A stretch of DNA of 64,000 bases from Ciceribacter sp. T2.26MG-112.2 (GTDB lineage Bacteria > Pseudomonadota > Alphaproteobacteria > Rhizobiales > Rhizobiaceae). The position numbers and the translations under genes were made by a program. The notes below the pieces were generated by a model. The model made no database searches. It was not told where the DNA came from and saw nothing but the letters and a program-made list of their open reading frames with translations. Shown piece after piece: positions 1-7,239 of the stretch. The stretch spans positions 490,001-554,000 of the forward strand of contig NZ_UEYQ01000001.1 of the NCBI RefSeq assembly GCF_900492205.1, written 5' to 3'. Positions within the stretch are counted from its first letter, which is position 1; each line of letters starts with the position of its first letter.

Positions 1-115
1 TGCCGCTGGCAGGCGCGGTGCTGGCGACGGCGCCGGTAAAGGGATCGTGGCGCACAAAGGTCTTGCCGGAGATCGCTCCGACCGGCTTGCCGTTGATGAT
101 CTGCTTGATGTCCAT
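1..115 (-). CDS. Aldehyde dehydrogenase, N-terminal fragment (cut by window edge)
   Basis: Only the first 38 codons are in the window, read leftward from an ATG at 113-115 behind a GAGAGGA Shine-Dalgarno. The protein begins MDIKQIINGKPVG and continues with a segment (GKTFVRHDPFTGAVAS) typical of the first beta strands of the aldehyde dehydrogenase superfamily. It closely parallels the N-terminus of the next gene upstream on the same strand (RHDP..GAV in both), so the two look like tandem paralogues in one transcript, 57 bases apart. The catalytic part lies outside the window, so substrate cannot be judged. Confidence 0.75.
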   Translation of the reverse strand, partial: MDIKQIINGKPVGAISGKTFVRHDPFTGAVASTAPASG

Positions 116-172
116 TTCTGATATCCTCTCGTTGTTGTTGGCAATGGTGTGTTTGATGGAGCCGAAGCCGTC

Positions 173-1624
173 CTAGATGAGATAAGGCCGGCGGTGCGGA
201 TTGACGGTGATCCAGCGTAGCTCGGTAAACGCCTCGACCGCCTGCTGACCGCCGAAACGGCCGTAGCCGCTGGCCTTCACGCCGCCGAAAGGGGCATGGG
301 GATCGTCCGTGACGGTCGCGCCGTTGACGTGGCATATGCCGGACTCGATGCGACGCGCGACCGCGATCGCCTGGCCGATGTCCCGCCCGAAGACCGAGGC
401 CGACAGGCCGTACTGGCAGTCATTGGCGATGGTCACCGCCTCGTCGAGACTTTGTGCCCGAATCAGCGCCGCGACCGGGCCAAAACTCTCCTCGCGGTAG
501 AGACGCATCACCGGCGTGACATGGTCGAGCACGGTTGCGTCCATGAAACTGTCATGGGTCGTGCCGCCGACAAGCAGCGATGCCCCCTTGGCTTGCGCAT
601 CGGCAACGAGCCCCCTCACCCGCTGGACCGCCTCGGCACCGATCATCGGCCCCAGCGCAAGGCCCGAGATCCGCGGGTCGCCGGCCTTCAGGGAGCGGGA
701 CTTCGCGGCAAACCGCGCGGCAAATTCGTCTGCGATCGGCTCGAGCAGGATGATCCGCTCGGTCGACATGCAGATCTGGCCCTGGTTGAAGAAGGCGCCG
801 AAGGCCGCCGCCTCGACCGCATGATCGAGATCGGCATCGGCAAGGACCACGAGCGGCGCCTTGCCGCCGAGTTCCAGCAGGCAGGGCTTGAGATGCCGTG
901 CCGCGATCTGCGCGACGATCCGGCCGACACGGGTGGAGCCGGTGAAATTGACGCGACGGACGGCGGGATGGCCGATCAGCACCTCGACGATGTCTTCGGC
1001 GTCCTGCGGCGCATTGCTGACGACATTGACGACACCGGCAGGCGTGCCGGCCTCGATCAGGACGTCGGCTAGAAGACGGTGTGTGTGTGGGCACAACTCG
1101 GATGCCTTGAGCACTACCGTGTTGCCGCAGGCGAGCGGCATGGCGATCGCCCTTGCCCCGAGGATGATCGGCGCGTTCCATGGCGCCATGCCCAGACAGA
1201 CGCCGGCCGGCTGACGCAAGCCCATGGATAGCAGTGCTCCCTGGTCGGAGGGGAGCAGCGAACCGCAAACCTGGGTGGTCATGCCCGCAGCGTCGCGCAG
1301 GATTTCTGCCGCAAGCTCGATGTTGAAGCGGCACCAGGCGTCCGTGGCTCCCGTCTCGGCTGTCATCGCCGAGGTGATTTCGCCGGAACGGGCAAGGAGA
1401 CGATCGGCGGCGGCCAGCAGAATGGCGCGTCTTTCGCCTGGCCCGGTCAGCGACCAGCTCGGGAAGGCCGCAGCCGCGGCATCGGCCGCGCGGCGCGCGT
1501 CATTCATCGAGGCGGCGGACGCAATCGTCACCACGGCGCCCCCGACGGGATCGTGCCGCATGAAAGTGGCCGAACCTTCTGCCTCCTGGTCGCGGTTGTC
1601 GATGATGAGCTTCGTCTGGAACAT
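173..1624 (-). CDS. NAD(P)-dependent aldehyde dehydrogenase, vanillin/benzaldehyde dehydrogenase type
   Basis: A full-length ALDH of 483 residues. The nucleotide-site motif ELGGKAPLVVL and the catalytic cysteine in FFNQGQICMST are present, and the C-terminal stretch HAPFGGVKASGYGRFGG is typical of the vanillin/salicylaldehyde dehydrogenase subgroup. The family oxidises (often aromatic) aldehydes to acids in the cytoplasm. The ATG at 1624 was chosen because GGGAGGAGG lies 11 bases upstream and the protein then begins where relatives do; 17 more codons are open upstream. It lies ahead of another ALDH gene on the same strand and diverges from an AraC regulator, which probably controls both. Aromatic substrate is inferred from family resemblance only. 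Confidence 0.88.
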   Translation of the reverse strand: MFQTKLIIDNRDQEAEGSATFMRHDPVGGAVVTIASAASMNDARRAADAAAAAFPSWSLTGPGERRAILLAAADRLLARSGEITSAMTAETGATDAWCRFNIELAAEILRDAAGMTTQVCGSLLPSDQGALLSMGLRQPAGVCLGMAPWNAPIILGARAIAMPLACGNTVVLKASELCPHTHRLLADVLIEAGTPAGVVNVVSNAPQDAEDIVEVLIGHPAVRRVNFTGSTRVGRIVAQIAARHLKPCLLELGGKAPLVVLADADLDHAVEAAAFGAFFNQGQICMSTERIILLEPIADEFAARFAAKSRSLKAGDPRISGLALGPMIGAEAVQRVRGLVADAQAKGASLLVGGTTHDSFMDATVLDHVTPVMRLYREESFGPVAALIRAQSLDEAVTIANDCQYGLSASVFGRDIGQAIAVARRIESGICHVNGATVTDDPHAPFGGVKASGYGRFGGQQAVEAFTELRWITVNPHRRPYLI

Positions 1625-1744
1625 GCCTGAATGAGCCTCCTCCCAAAGGCGACACCAGACTAGCCGCCGGGGCACGCATTGAGAATGCGGAAAATTGGGT
1701 TTATCTTGTGATTTCCTGGGAAACGGTTCGACAGGGGCAAGGCG

Positions 1745-2623
1745 ATGGTTCGTGCAAAGGGGGAAGTCGATTTTCGCCGCTTCGAGCCGGCGCTTGCGGC
1801 GCGCACCCTACAGGTGGCCTCCGCCCCCGAGACGCTCGGCCACCTGTTGTTCGTCGAAAGCGGAAAGGTCAGCCGCGAACACGCCACCGGCAAAGACGAC
1901 TGGCAAGCCCCCTGCATCGCCTTCCTGCCCGGGTCCGGCCCAACGAAACTCCTCGTGGAAGCGGGATCGAACGCCTCGCTGATCGGACTTGCGCGCGCAG
2001 ATATTGATGAGAGCAAATCTGTGAACGGCGAACTCTTGTGCAGTCTTCTGTCCGCCGAGCCTCGGGGGATCCCCGTCGAGCGGCGTCATATGGCGCGCCT
2101 GGCGCCGCTGCTTGCCGGCCTTGCCCGGGAAAGAGAGGAGGAAAACGGAGAGGCCCGCGCGGCCACCGAGGCCTATGTCACCCTCATCCTGATCGAGACC
2201 TGCCGATTGGTGTTTCCCGACCGGGGACCAACCGCAGAGGAACCGGGCTCGACAAATCTACTCTTTCGCTTCCGTCAACTGGTCGAGCGTCATTTCCGCA
2301 GCCAGCGCTCGATCGCCACCTATGCCGGTGAACTCGGCATAACAACCGACCGCCTGCACGACATCTGTCGACGCGCGACGGGCCGCGCACCACTGCAACT
2401 CGTCCATGAACGGTTGACGCGGGAGGCAGCACTCAACCTCGAACGCTCGACGCGCAGCATTCAGGAGATCGCCGAGACGCTCGGCTTCCGCGACGCCACC
2501 TATTTCAGCCATTTCTTCAAGCGCCAGACCGGCCTGCCTCCAGCCGCCTATCGCCAGCGGGCCCGGTTCACGGGTGACGAACAGCGTGGAAATTTCACGG
2601 CAACCTATGCCGACTGGCCCTGA
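1745..2623 (+). CDS. AraC-family transcriptional regulator
   Basis: A protein of 292 residues with a divergent N-terminal sensing half (about 1-180) and a C-terminal AraC/XylS DNA-binding half containing both helix-turn-helix units. The second includes IQEIAETLGFRDATYFSHFF and the usual closing segment (KRQTGLPPAAYR). The ATG at 1745 follows AGGGGCAAGG. It is transcribed away from the two aldehyde dehydrogenase genes across a 120-base gap, the common arrangement for a local activator responding to the substrate or its aldehyde. The effector cannot be told from sequence. Confidence 0.9.
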   Translation: MVRAKGEVDFRRFEPALAARTLQVASAPETLGHLLFVESGKVSREHATGKDDWQAPCIAFLPGSGPTKLLVEAGSNASLIGLARADIDESKSVNGELLCSLLSAEPRGIPVERRHMARLAPLLAGLAREREEENGEARAATEAYVTLILIETCRLVFPDRGPTAEEPGSTNLLFRFRQLVERHFRSQRSIATYAGELGITTDRLHDICRRATGRAPLQLVHERLTREAALNLERSTRSIQEIAETLGFRDATYFSHFFKRQTGLPPAAYRQRARFTGDEQRGNFTATYADWP

Positions 2624-2661
2624 ACGGCGCTTCGAGAGCGTTCGGCTCGCTGCGCCGGGAC

Positions 2662-2877
2662 TTACCCCTTGGTGATCAGGATCAGGATCACGAACATGGT
2701 GGGCACCGCTGCCAGTGCGGGAAGAATGATGGCGGGGTAGCCGAAGGCAAGGATCGCGAGCAACCAGACCAGCAGCAGGTTGAGAACGAACAGCACCTTT
2801 GCCGTGGTCGGACCGACGACCGCTTCCTTCAGCATCCAACCGAACAACGGCAATCGGTAAATCATCCGTGCAATCAT
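2662..2877 (-). CDS. Small two-helix membrane protein, function unknown
   Basis: A 71-residue protein beginning MIARMIYRLPLFGWMLKE, followed by two closely spaced hydrophobic stretches (about residues 27-45 and 48-67) that should form a membrane hairpin. The ATG at 2877 has GGAAGGA 7 bases upstream; the longer open frame to 3072 has no ribosome site and is not protein-like. The gene converges on the AraC gene and diverges from the cobalamin riboswitch/CbiM unit. I do not recognise a named family. Confidence 0.7.
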   Translation of the reverse strand: MIARMIYRLPLFGWMLKEAVVGPTTAKVLFVLNLLLVWLLAILAFGYPAIILPALAAVPTMFVILILITKG

Positions 2878-3093
2878 CGCTTCATCCTTCCCGGGTCGCG
2901 CAATCTTGACATTCGTCACCCCTACTGACTGAGGCGATGTGCAGCAATGCGGCAAAATGACATTAGCCAAATGTGGCGAGGCACCCGTCCGGTAGCCACT
3001 GACGAATGGCCGCTCGCCGAAACGGCTGAACTGCGGCAAAACACATGCCGCTTCTGGACATGCGTCGCGCAATGATCCTATTAGTGTGATCGT
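2878..3093. other. Intergenic region upstream of the cobalamin riboswitch
   Basis: This is the leftward part of the 468-base gap between the small membrane protein and the CbiM-like gene. It must hold two divergent promoters, but I could not identify convincing -35/-10 pairs. No other structure was seen; the rest of the gap is the riboswitch and its expression platform. Confidence 0.5.
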
Positions 3094-3280
3094 GATGGTT
3101 CTGCCAAACCGAACGGAGAGGCGGACGAAGAGGGAATACGGTGAGGACTACCCATCAGGGGCCGAAACCGTGGCTGCCCCCGCAACTGTAAACGGCGAGC
3201 GACGTCCAGAATGCCATTGGCCGAGAACGGCTGATAAGGCGGACCGAGCCGAGACCCGTGAGCCAGGAGACCTGCCATCG
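3094..3280 (+). promoter_or_regulatory. Cobalamin (adenosylcobalamin) riboswitch
   Basis: The conserved elements appear in order. An outer stem pairs GATGG (from 3094) with CCATC (ending 3279). A purine-rich GGGAATACGGTGAG segment comes next, then GCCGAAACCGTGGCTGCCCC, and the B12-box core CGCAACTGTAAACGGCGAG. The 3' end is GTGAGCCAGGAGACCTGCC. This order is diagnostic of the cobalamin riboswitch family, which usually represses B12 synthesis or cobalt/B12 uptake when the cofactor binds. It lies 66 bases ahead of the start codon of the CbiM-like gene, and the GC-rich stretch 3281-3335 is the likely expression platform. Confidence 0.95.
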
Positions 3281-3345
3281 CACGCGCCGCGAAAGCGGCA
3301 TCCACTGAAGAACCGCGCGGTGGGCGCGGACGAAAGGAATGACAA

Positions 3346-3999
3346 ATGCATATCGAAGTTGGAATCATCGATCCGGCGCGCCTCGCTATGGCGAACGCAG
3401 CCGCCCTCGCCCTCGTGGCCGCTCAACTACCGGCGGCCGTCCGGAATCCGCTGGTCCTGCCGAAGGCTATCCTGGCCGCTGTCGGCTTCTCCGCCATGAT
3501 GCAGATCTGGCACCTGCCGGTCGGCCCATCCGAGCTCCACCTGATCGGCGCCACGACCATCTACATGCTGTTCGGCTTCGCGCCGGCCATGCTCGGTTTC
3601 GCTCTGGGCCTCGTCCTGCAGGCTTTCCTCTTCGAGCCGGGCGACATCCCCCATCTGGGCGTCAACGCCCTGTCCTTGATGATCCCCATGGTCGCCGCGC
3701 ACTATAGCTTCGGCCGCCGCCTGTTCGACGCGAACATTCGCGACCGCTTCAGCCTCGGCAAGGTCCTGCGCATCGACGCCGTCTACTATGCGGGCGTATC
3801 CGCCATGGTCGGCTTCTGGCTGATGATCTCGAATGACAGCTTTGCCCTTGCCGACTGGGCAACCTGGGTCGCCGCCTACTTCCCGGTCTTCGTGGCCGAG
3901 GCCGTGATCACCTTCTCGGTCGTATCGGTCATCAAGGGCATTCGCTCGAACGGTCTTGTCTCGCGCATGACCGAAGTGAACCGCCTGACCTTCGCCTGA
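3346..3999 (+). CDS. cbiM: CbiM-like energy-coupling-factor permease (cobalt uptake), solitary
   Basis: A 217-residue integral membrane protein with about six hydrophobic segments. It starts M-H-I-E-V-G, matching the CbiM/NikM family in which the terminal amine and His2 bind the metal; His65 in SELHLIGA fits the second conserved metal-binding histidine region. GAAAGGA precedes the ATG. Riboswitch control by B12 supports cobalt as the substrate. Unusually, no CbiN, CbiQ or CbiO follows: the next gene is purC beyond a terminator. It may use ATPase and T components encoded elsewhere, or work alone. Cobalt permease family is well supported; transport mechanism is unknown. Confidence 0.85.
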   Translation: MHIEVGIIDPARLAMANAAALALVAAQLPAAVRNPLVLPKAILAAVGFSAMMQIWHLPVGPSELHLIGATTIYMLFGFAPAMLGFALGLVLQAFLFEPGDIPHLGVNALSLMIPMVAAHYSFGRRLFDANIRDRFSLGKVLRIDAVYYAGVSAMVGFWLMISNDSFALADWATWVAAYFPVFVAEAVITFSVVSVIKGIRSNGLVSRMTEVNRLTFA

Positions 4000-4035
4000 T
4001 GGCCCGCGGAGCTGTTCCGCAGGAATGACGACGCG

Positions 4036-4066
4036 AAGCGCGTGGCCTTGGGTCACGCGCTTTTTT
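4036..4066 (+). terminator. Rho-independent terminator after the CbiM-like gene
   Basis: A perfect 7-bp stem GCGCGTG/CACGCGC (4038-4044 with 4054-4060), extendable by two A-T pairs, is followed by a run of six T. It closes the riboswitch-cbiM transcription unit. Confidence 0.85.
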
Positions 4067-4193
4067 CTTTGAAAAAGACGCCGGCTTGCGGTACCGGCCT
4101 TACAGAAGCCACCGCTCGAATTTCGGTCGGCTCGAAATCCTGGGCCGGCTGGCACTTCGGCCGTTTCGACCCGCTGATCAAAGGGTAACGCCG

Positions 4194-5144
4194 TTGCGCA
4201 TTCTCTCCGAAGCCCACTTCCCCGAACTGCCGAACTATTATCGCGGCAAGGTGCGCGAAAACTATGATCTGCCCGACGGCAACCGCATCATTATCTCGAC
4301 CGACCGGCTGAGCGCCTTCGACCGGATCCTCACCTGCATTCCCTACAAGGGACAGGTGCTGACCCAGACGGCGCGCTACTGGTTCGAGGAGACCGCCGAC
4401 ATCTGCCCAAATCACGTCGTCGCCTATCCCGACCCGAATGTCGTGGTCGGCAAGCGGCTGGACATCTTGCCGGTGGAGATCGTCGTGCGCGGCTATCTCG
4501 CCGGCACCACCGGCACCTCGGTCCTCACGCTTTACAAGAAGGGCGAGCGCAAGATGTACGGCATCACCCTGCCGGACGGTCTGAGCGACAACCAGGTCTT
4601 GCCCGAGCCGATCATCACCCCGACGAGCAAGGCATTCGACGGCGGTCATGACGAACCGCTCAGTGCCGAGCAGATCGTCTCGGAAGGTCTGCTGACGCAG
4701 GAACAGTGGGATACGGTCTCGCGCTATGCGCTGGCACTGTTCGCCCGTGGCCAGGAAATCGCCGCCAAGCGCGGCCTGATCCTTGTCGATACGAAGTATG
4801 AATTCGGCACCGATGCCAACGGCAAGATCCTGCTCGCCGATGAGATCCACACGCCCGACAGCAGCCGTTACTGGATCGCCGACAGCTATCGAGAGAGCTT
4901 CGAGAAGGGTGAGCGCCCGGCGAGCTTCGACAAGGATTTCGTCCGCTCATGGGTCGCCGAACGCTGCGATCCTTACAAGGACGAGATCCCGGAAATCCCG
5001 GTCGAACTGGTCGAGGAGACCTCGAAGGTCTATATAAAGGCCTACGAAACCATCACCGGGCTCCGGTTCGAGCCGGATGATCGCGGCGAGACACCGCGCG
5101 ACCGCGTCCGGATGAACCTCGCCCCCTACTTCCCCGGGAGTTGA
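4194..5144 (+). CDS. purC: Phosphoribosylaminoimidazole-succinocarboxamide synthase
   Basis: SAICAR synthetase, which joins aspartate to CAIR using ATP in purine synthesis. The protein (316 residues) shows the family hallmarks GKVRENYDL near the N-terminus, [25 protein letters not shown], and DTKYEFG with [13 protein letters not shown] in the C-terminal half. It belongs to the longer, roughly 310-residue class. I chose the TTG at 4194 (preceded by AAAGGG) because the protein then begins [16 protein letters not shown], as relatives do; an upstream ATG at 4086 would overlap the preceding terminator region and add non-conserved sequence. Confidence 0.93.
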   Translation: MRILSEAHFPELPNYYRGKVRENYDLPDGNRIIISTDRLSAFDRILTCIPYKGQVLTQTARYWFEETADICPNHVVAYPDPNVVVGKRLDILPVEIVVRGYLAGTTGTSVLTLYKKGERKMYGITLPDGLSDNQVLPEPIITPTSKAFDGGHDEPLSAEQIVSEGLLTQEQWDTVSRYALALFARGQEIAAKRGLILVDTKYEFGTDANGKILLADEIHTPDSSRYWIADSYRESFEKGERPASFDKDFVRSWVAERCDPYKDEIPEIPVELVEETSKVYIKAYETITGLRFEPDDRGETPRDRVRMNLAPYFPGS

Positions 5145-5150
5145 CCGACC

Positions 5151-5825
5151 GTGCCCATCGCGCGCGAAAAGGCTAGATCGACCAAGGTCGTCCCGACGAA
5201 CGACGGCACCGCTCGCTCCCCGTCGCGCCGCCTCCGCCGGCCGGCCGAGGAAACGCGCGAGGACATCCTCAACACGGCCGACCACCTTTTTCGCACCCGT
5301 GGCTATGCGAGTGTCGCCATCGCCGACATCGCCACCGAGCTTGGCATGTCGCCCGCCAATGTCTTCAAGCATTTCCATTCGAAAACGAACCTCGTCGACG
5401 CGATTTCGGCGCGTCACATCGAGAAAATGATCGACCGCCTCGGTGGCCTGGAAACGACCAAGCCCGCGCCGGAGCGTCTGCTGGACTTCGTCAAGCGACT
5501 GATGGAAAGTCATCTTCGCGACCTGGCGGACAATCCCTACCTGTTCGAGATGGTCCTCCTGACAGCCAAGGAGGACCTGCAATGCGGCCATCGCTATCGG
5601 GACCGGCTCCTTGCAGACTTGACTATCATTATCGAAGAGGGAATTGCGGAAGGCAGCTACAAGGTTACCAATAGCCGCAAGGCCGCGAACTCGGCCTTTC
5701 TCGCACTCAGCTGCGTCTTGCATCCGGTCATGATCGCAAACGAAAAGGCTGACATATTGGCAACACGCTGCGAAGATGTCGTCGCGCTCATTAATGCTGC
5801 GCTGCAAAACCCTCTTGCCAAGTGA
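5151..5825 (+). CDS. TetR-family repressor, probable regulator of the adjacent RND efflux operon
   Basis: A 224-residue protein. After a basic, probably disordered N-terminus (1-30) comes a TetR DNA-binding domain with TREDILNTADHLFRTRGYA and the recognition segment IATELGMSPANVFKHFHSK; the rest is a variable ligand-binding domain. It starts at GTG 5151, six bases after the purC stop. It sits immediately upstream of the membrane-fusion gene in the same direction, the usual AcrR/AmeR placement, so it probably represses the pump and itself. A perfect inverted repeat overlaps its stop codon. Confidence 0.9.
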   Translation: MPIAREKARSTKVVPTNDGTARSPSRRLRRPAEETREDILNTADHLFRTRGYASVAIADIATELGMSPANVFKHFHSKTNLVDAISARHIEKMIDRLGGLETTKPAPERLLDFVKRLMESHLRDLADNPYLFEMVLLTAKEDLQCGHRYRDRLLADLTIIIEEGIAEGSYKVTNSRKAANSAFLALSCVLHPVMIANEKADILATRCEDVVALINAALQNPLAK

Positions 5826-5850
5826 CGATAACTTGAATACGTCACTTGGC
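5817..5850. repeat. Perfect 11-bp inverted repeat at the end of the TetR gene
   Basis: GCCAAGTGACG (5817-5827) and its exact complement CGTCACTTGGC (5840-5850) flank 12 bases. The left arm overlaps the TGA stop of the TetR gene. No T-run follows, so it is a poor intrinsic terminator. It lies 134 bases ahead of the efflux operon and could be an operator or an mRNA 3'-end hairpin. Confidence 0.75.
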
Positions 5851-5983
5851 AATTGATGCCAGACCTTTATTGCATTGCTCCGTCATGCGCCTCGTCGGTT
5901 GATTAACAAGAGTTAATTTCCATGGCGGCCCGCGATGCTGTAGCGCTAGACCGTCCCGCCCCATTGATGACCCGGAAACGACA

Positions 5984-7198
5984 ATGAAAAGACACTTTAA
6001 GCTGACCACAGCCCTGTTGGTACTCTCCGCCGTGCTGGTGGGCTGTAACGATTCAGACACCGCTGGCAAGGCTCCGGCCGGAGCCGGGGCTGGGGCCGAA
6101 CGACCGCCATCACCGGTCAGCGTCGTCGTCATGAAGAAGGCGGAACAACCGCTGACCTCGCTGTTGCCGGGACGCGCGGCAGCCTTCCAGGTCGCCGAAA
6201 TCCGTCCCCGCGTCAGCGGCATCATCAAGGAGATCGCCTTCAAGGAAGGCAATGAAGTCAAGGAGGGTACCCTCCTCTACAAGATCGAGGACGACACCTA
6301 TCGCGCCCAGGTCGCACAGGCAGAGGCAAGCCTTGCCAAGGCCGAGGCCGGCGTTCCGAGTGCTGAGGCCAACCTTGCCCGCTACGAGCGTCTGGTCGGC
6401 AGCGGCGCCACCCAGATCGAATTCGAAAATGCCAAGGTCACGCTGCTGCAGGCAAAGGCCGATGTCGCCGAGGCCAAGGCTTCGCTGAATGCCGCCCAGA
6501 TCAACCTCGACCTGACGGAGATCCACGCCCCCTTCGAAGGCGTCACCAGCGCATCGAATTTCTCCATCGGCAATGTCGTGACTGCCAACCAGACGGATGC
6601 GCTCACCACGCTGCGCCGTCTCGATCCGATCTATATCGAACTCACCGAATCCAGTGCCAACCTGCTGCGCCTGAAGCAGGCGATCGCGGCCGGCCGGATG
6701 AGCGACGGCGACGAAACCGCCGACATCAAGCTGACGCTGGAGGACGGCATCGAATATCCTCATGTCGGCAAACTCGACATGTCGGAAATGGCCGTCAGCG
6801 AAACGACCGGCACCTATTCGATCCGTGCCGTTTTCGACAACCCGGACAATCTTATCCTGCCGGGCATGTATGTCCGCGCCACCGTGACGGTCGGCAAGGA
6901 AAACGGCTATCTCATTCCGCAACGCGCCGCCAACCGCGATGCGCGTGGAGAATTGACCGCCAAGTTCGTCAATGCCCAAGGTGTCGTGGAGACGCGCACC
7001 TTCGCCGAAAGCACCGTATCCGGCAACAACTGGCTGGTCACCGAAGGGATCGCCGACGGCGACAAGCTGATCGTCGACGGGTTCCAATGGATCGGCGATG
7101 GCGCCCCGGTCGCCCCGGTCGAAGCAACCGTCGATGACAAGGGTTTCGTCGTTGAAACGCCGAAGGCACCGGAAGCAACCCCGGCCGCAAAGCCCTGA
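5984..7198 (+). CDS. RND efflux periplasmic adaptor (membrane fusion lipoprotein, AcrA/MexA type)
   Basis: A 404-residue adaptor linking the inner-membrane RND pump to the outer-membrane channel. The N-terminus is a lipoprotein signal with lipobox LVGC (Cys21). The order of domains is usual: a lipoyl-like segment (EIRPRVSGIIKEIAFKEGNE), an alpha-helical hairpin rich in Ala/Glu/Lys (about 105-170), a second lipoyl half (IHAPFEGVTSAS), then the beta-barrel and membrane-proximal domains ending in a Pro/Ala-rich tail. It is followed 41 bases later by the RND permease. Substrates cannot be predicted. Confidence 0.95.
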   Translation: MKRHFKLTTALLVLSAVLVGCNDSDTAGKAPAGAGAGAERPPSPVSVVVMKKAEQPLTSLLPGRAAAFQVAEIRPRVSGIIKEIAFKEGNEVKEGTLLYKIEDDTYRAQVAQAEASLAKAEAGVPSAEANLARYERLVGSGATQIEFENAKVTLLQAKADVAEAKASLNAAQINLDLTEIHAPFEGVTSASNFSIGNVVTANQTDALTTLRRLDPIYIELTESSANLLRLKQAIAAGRMSDGDETADIKLTLEDGIEYPHVGKLDMSEMAVSETTGTYSIRAVFDNPDNLILPGMYVRATVTVGKENGYLIPQRAANRDARGELTAKFVNAQGVVETRTFAESTVSGNNWLVTEGIADGDKLIVDGFQWIGDGAPVAPVEATVDDKGFVVETPKAPEATPAAKP

Positions 7199-7239
7199 AC
7201 GGGCGCGGCAGGCAGTAAAAAGGCGCTAAGGGGTAACCA

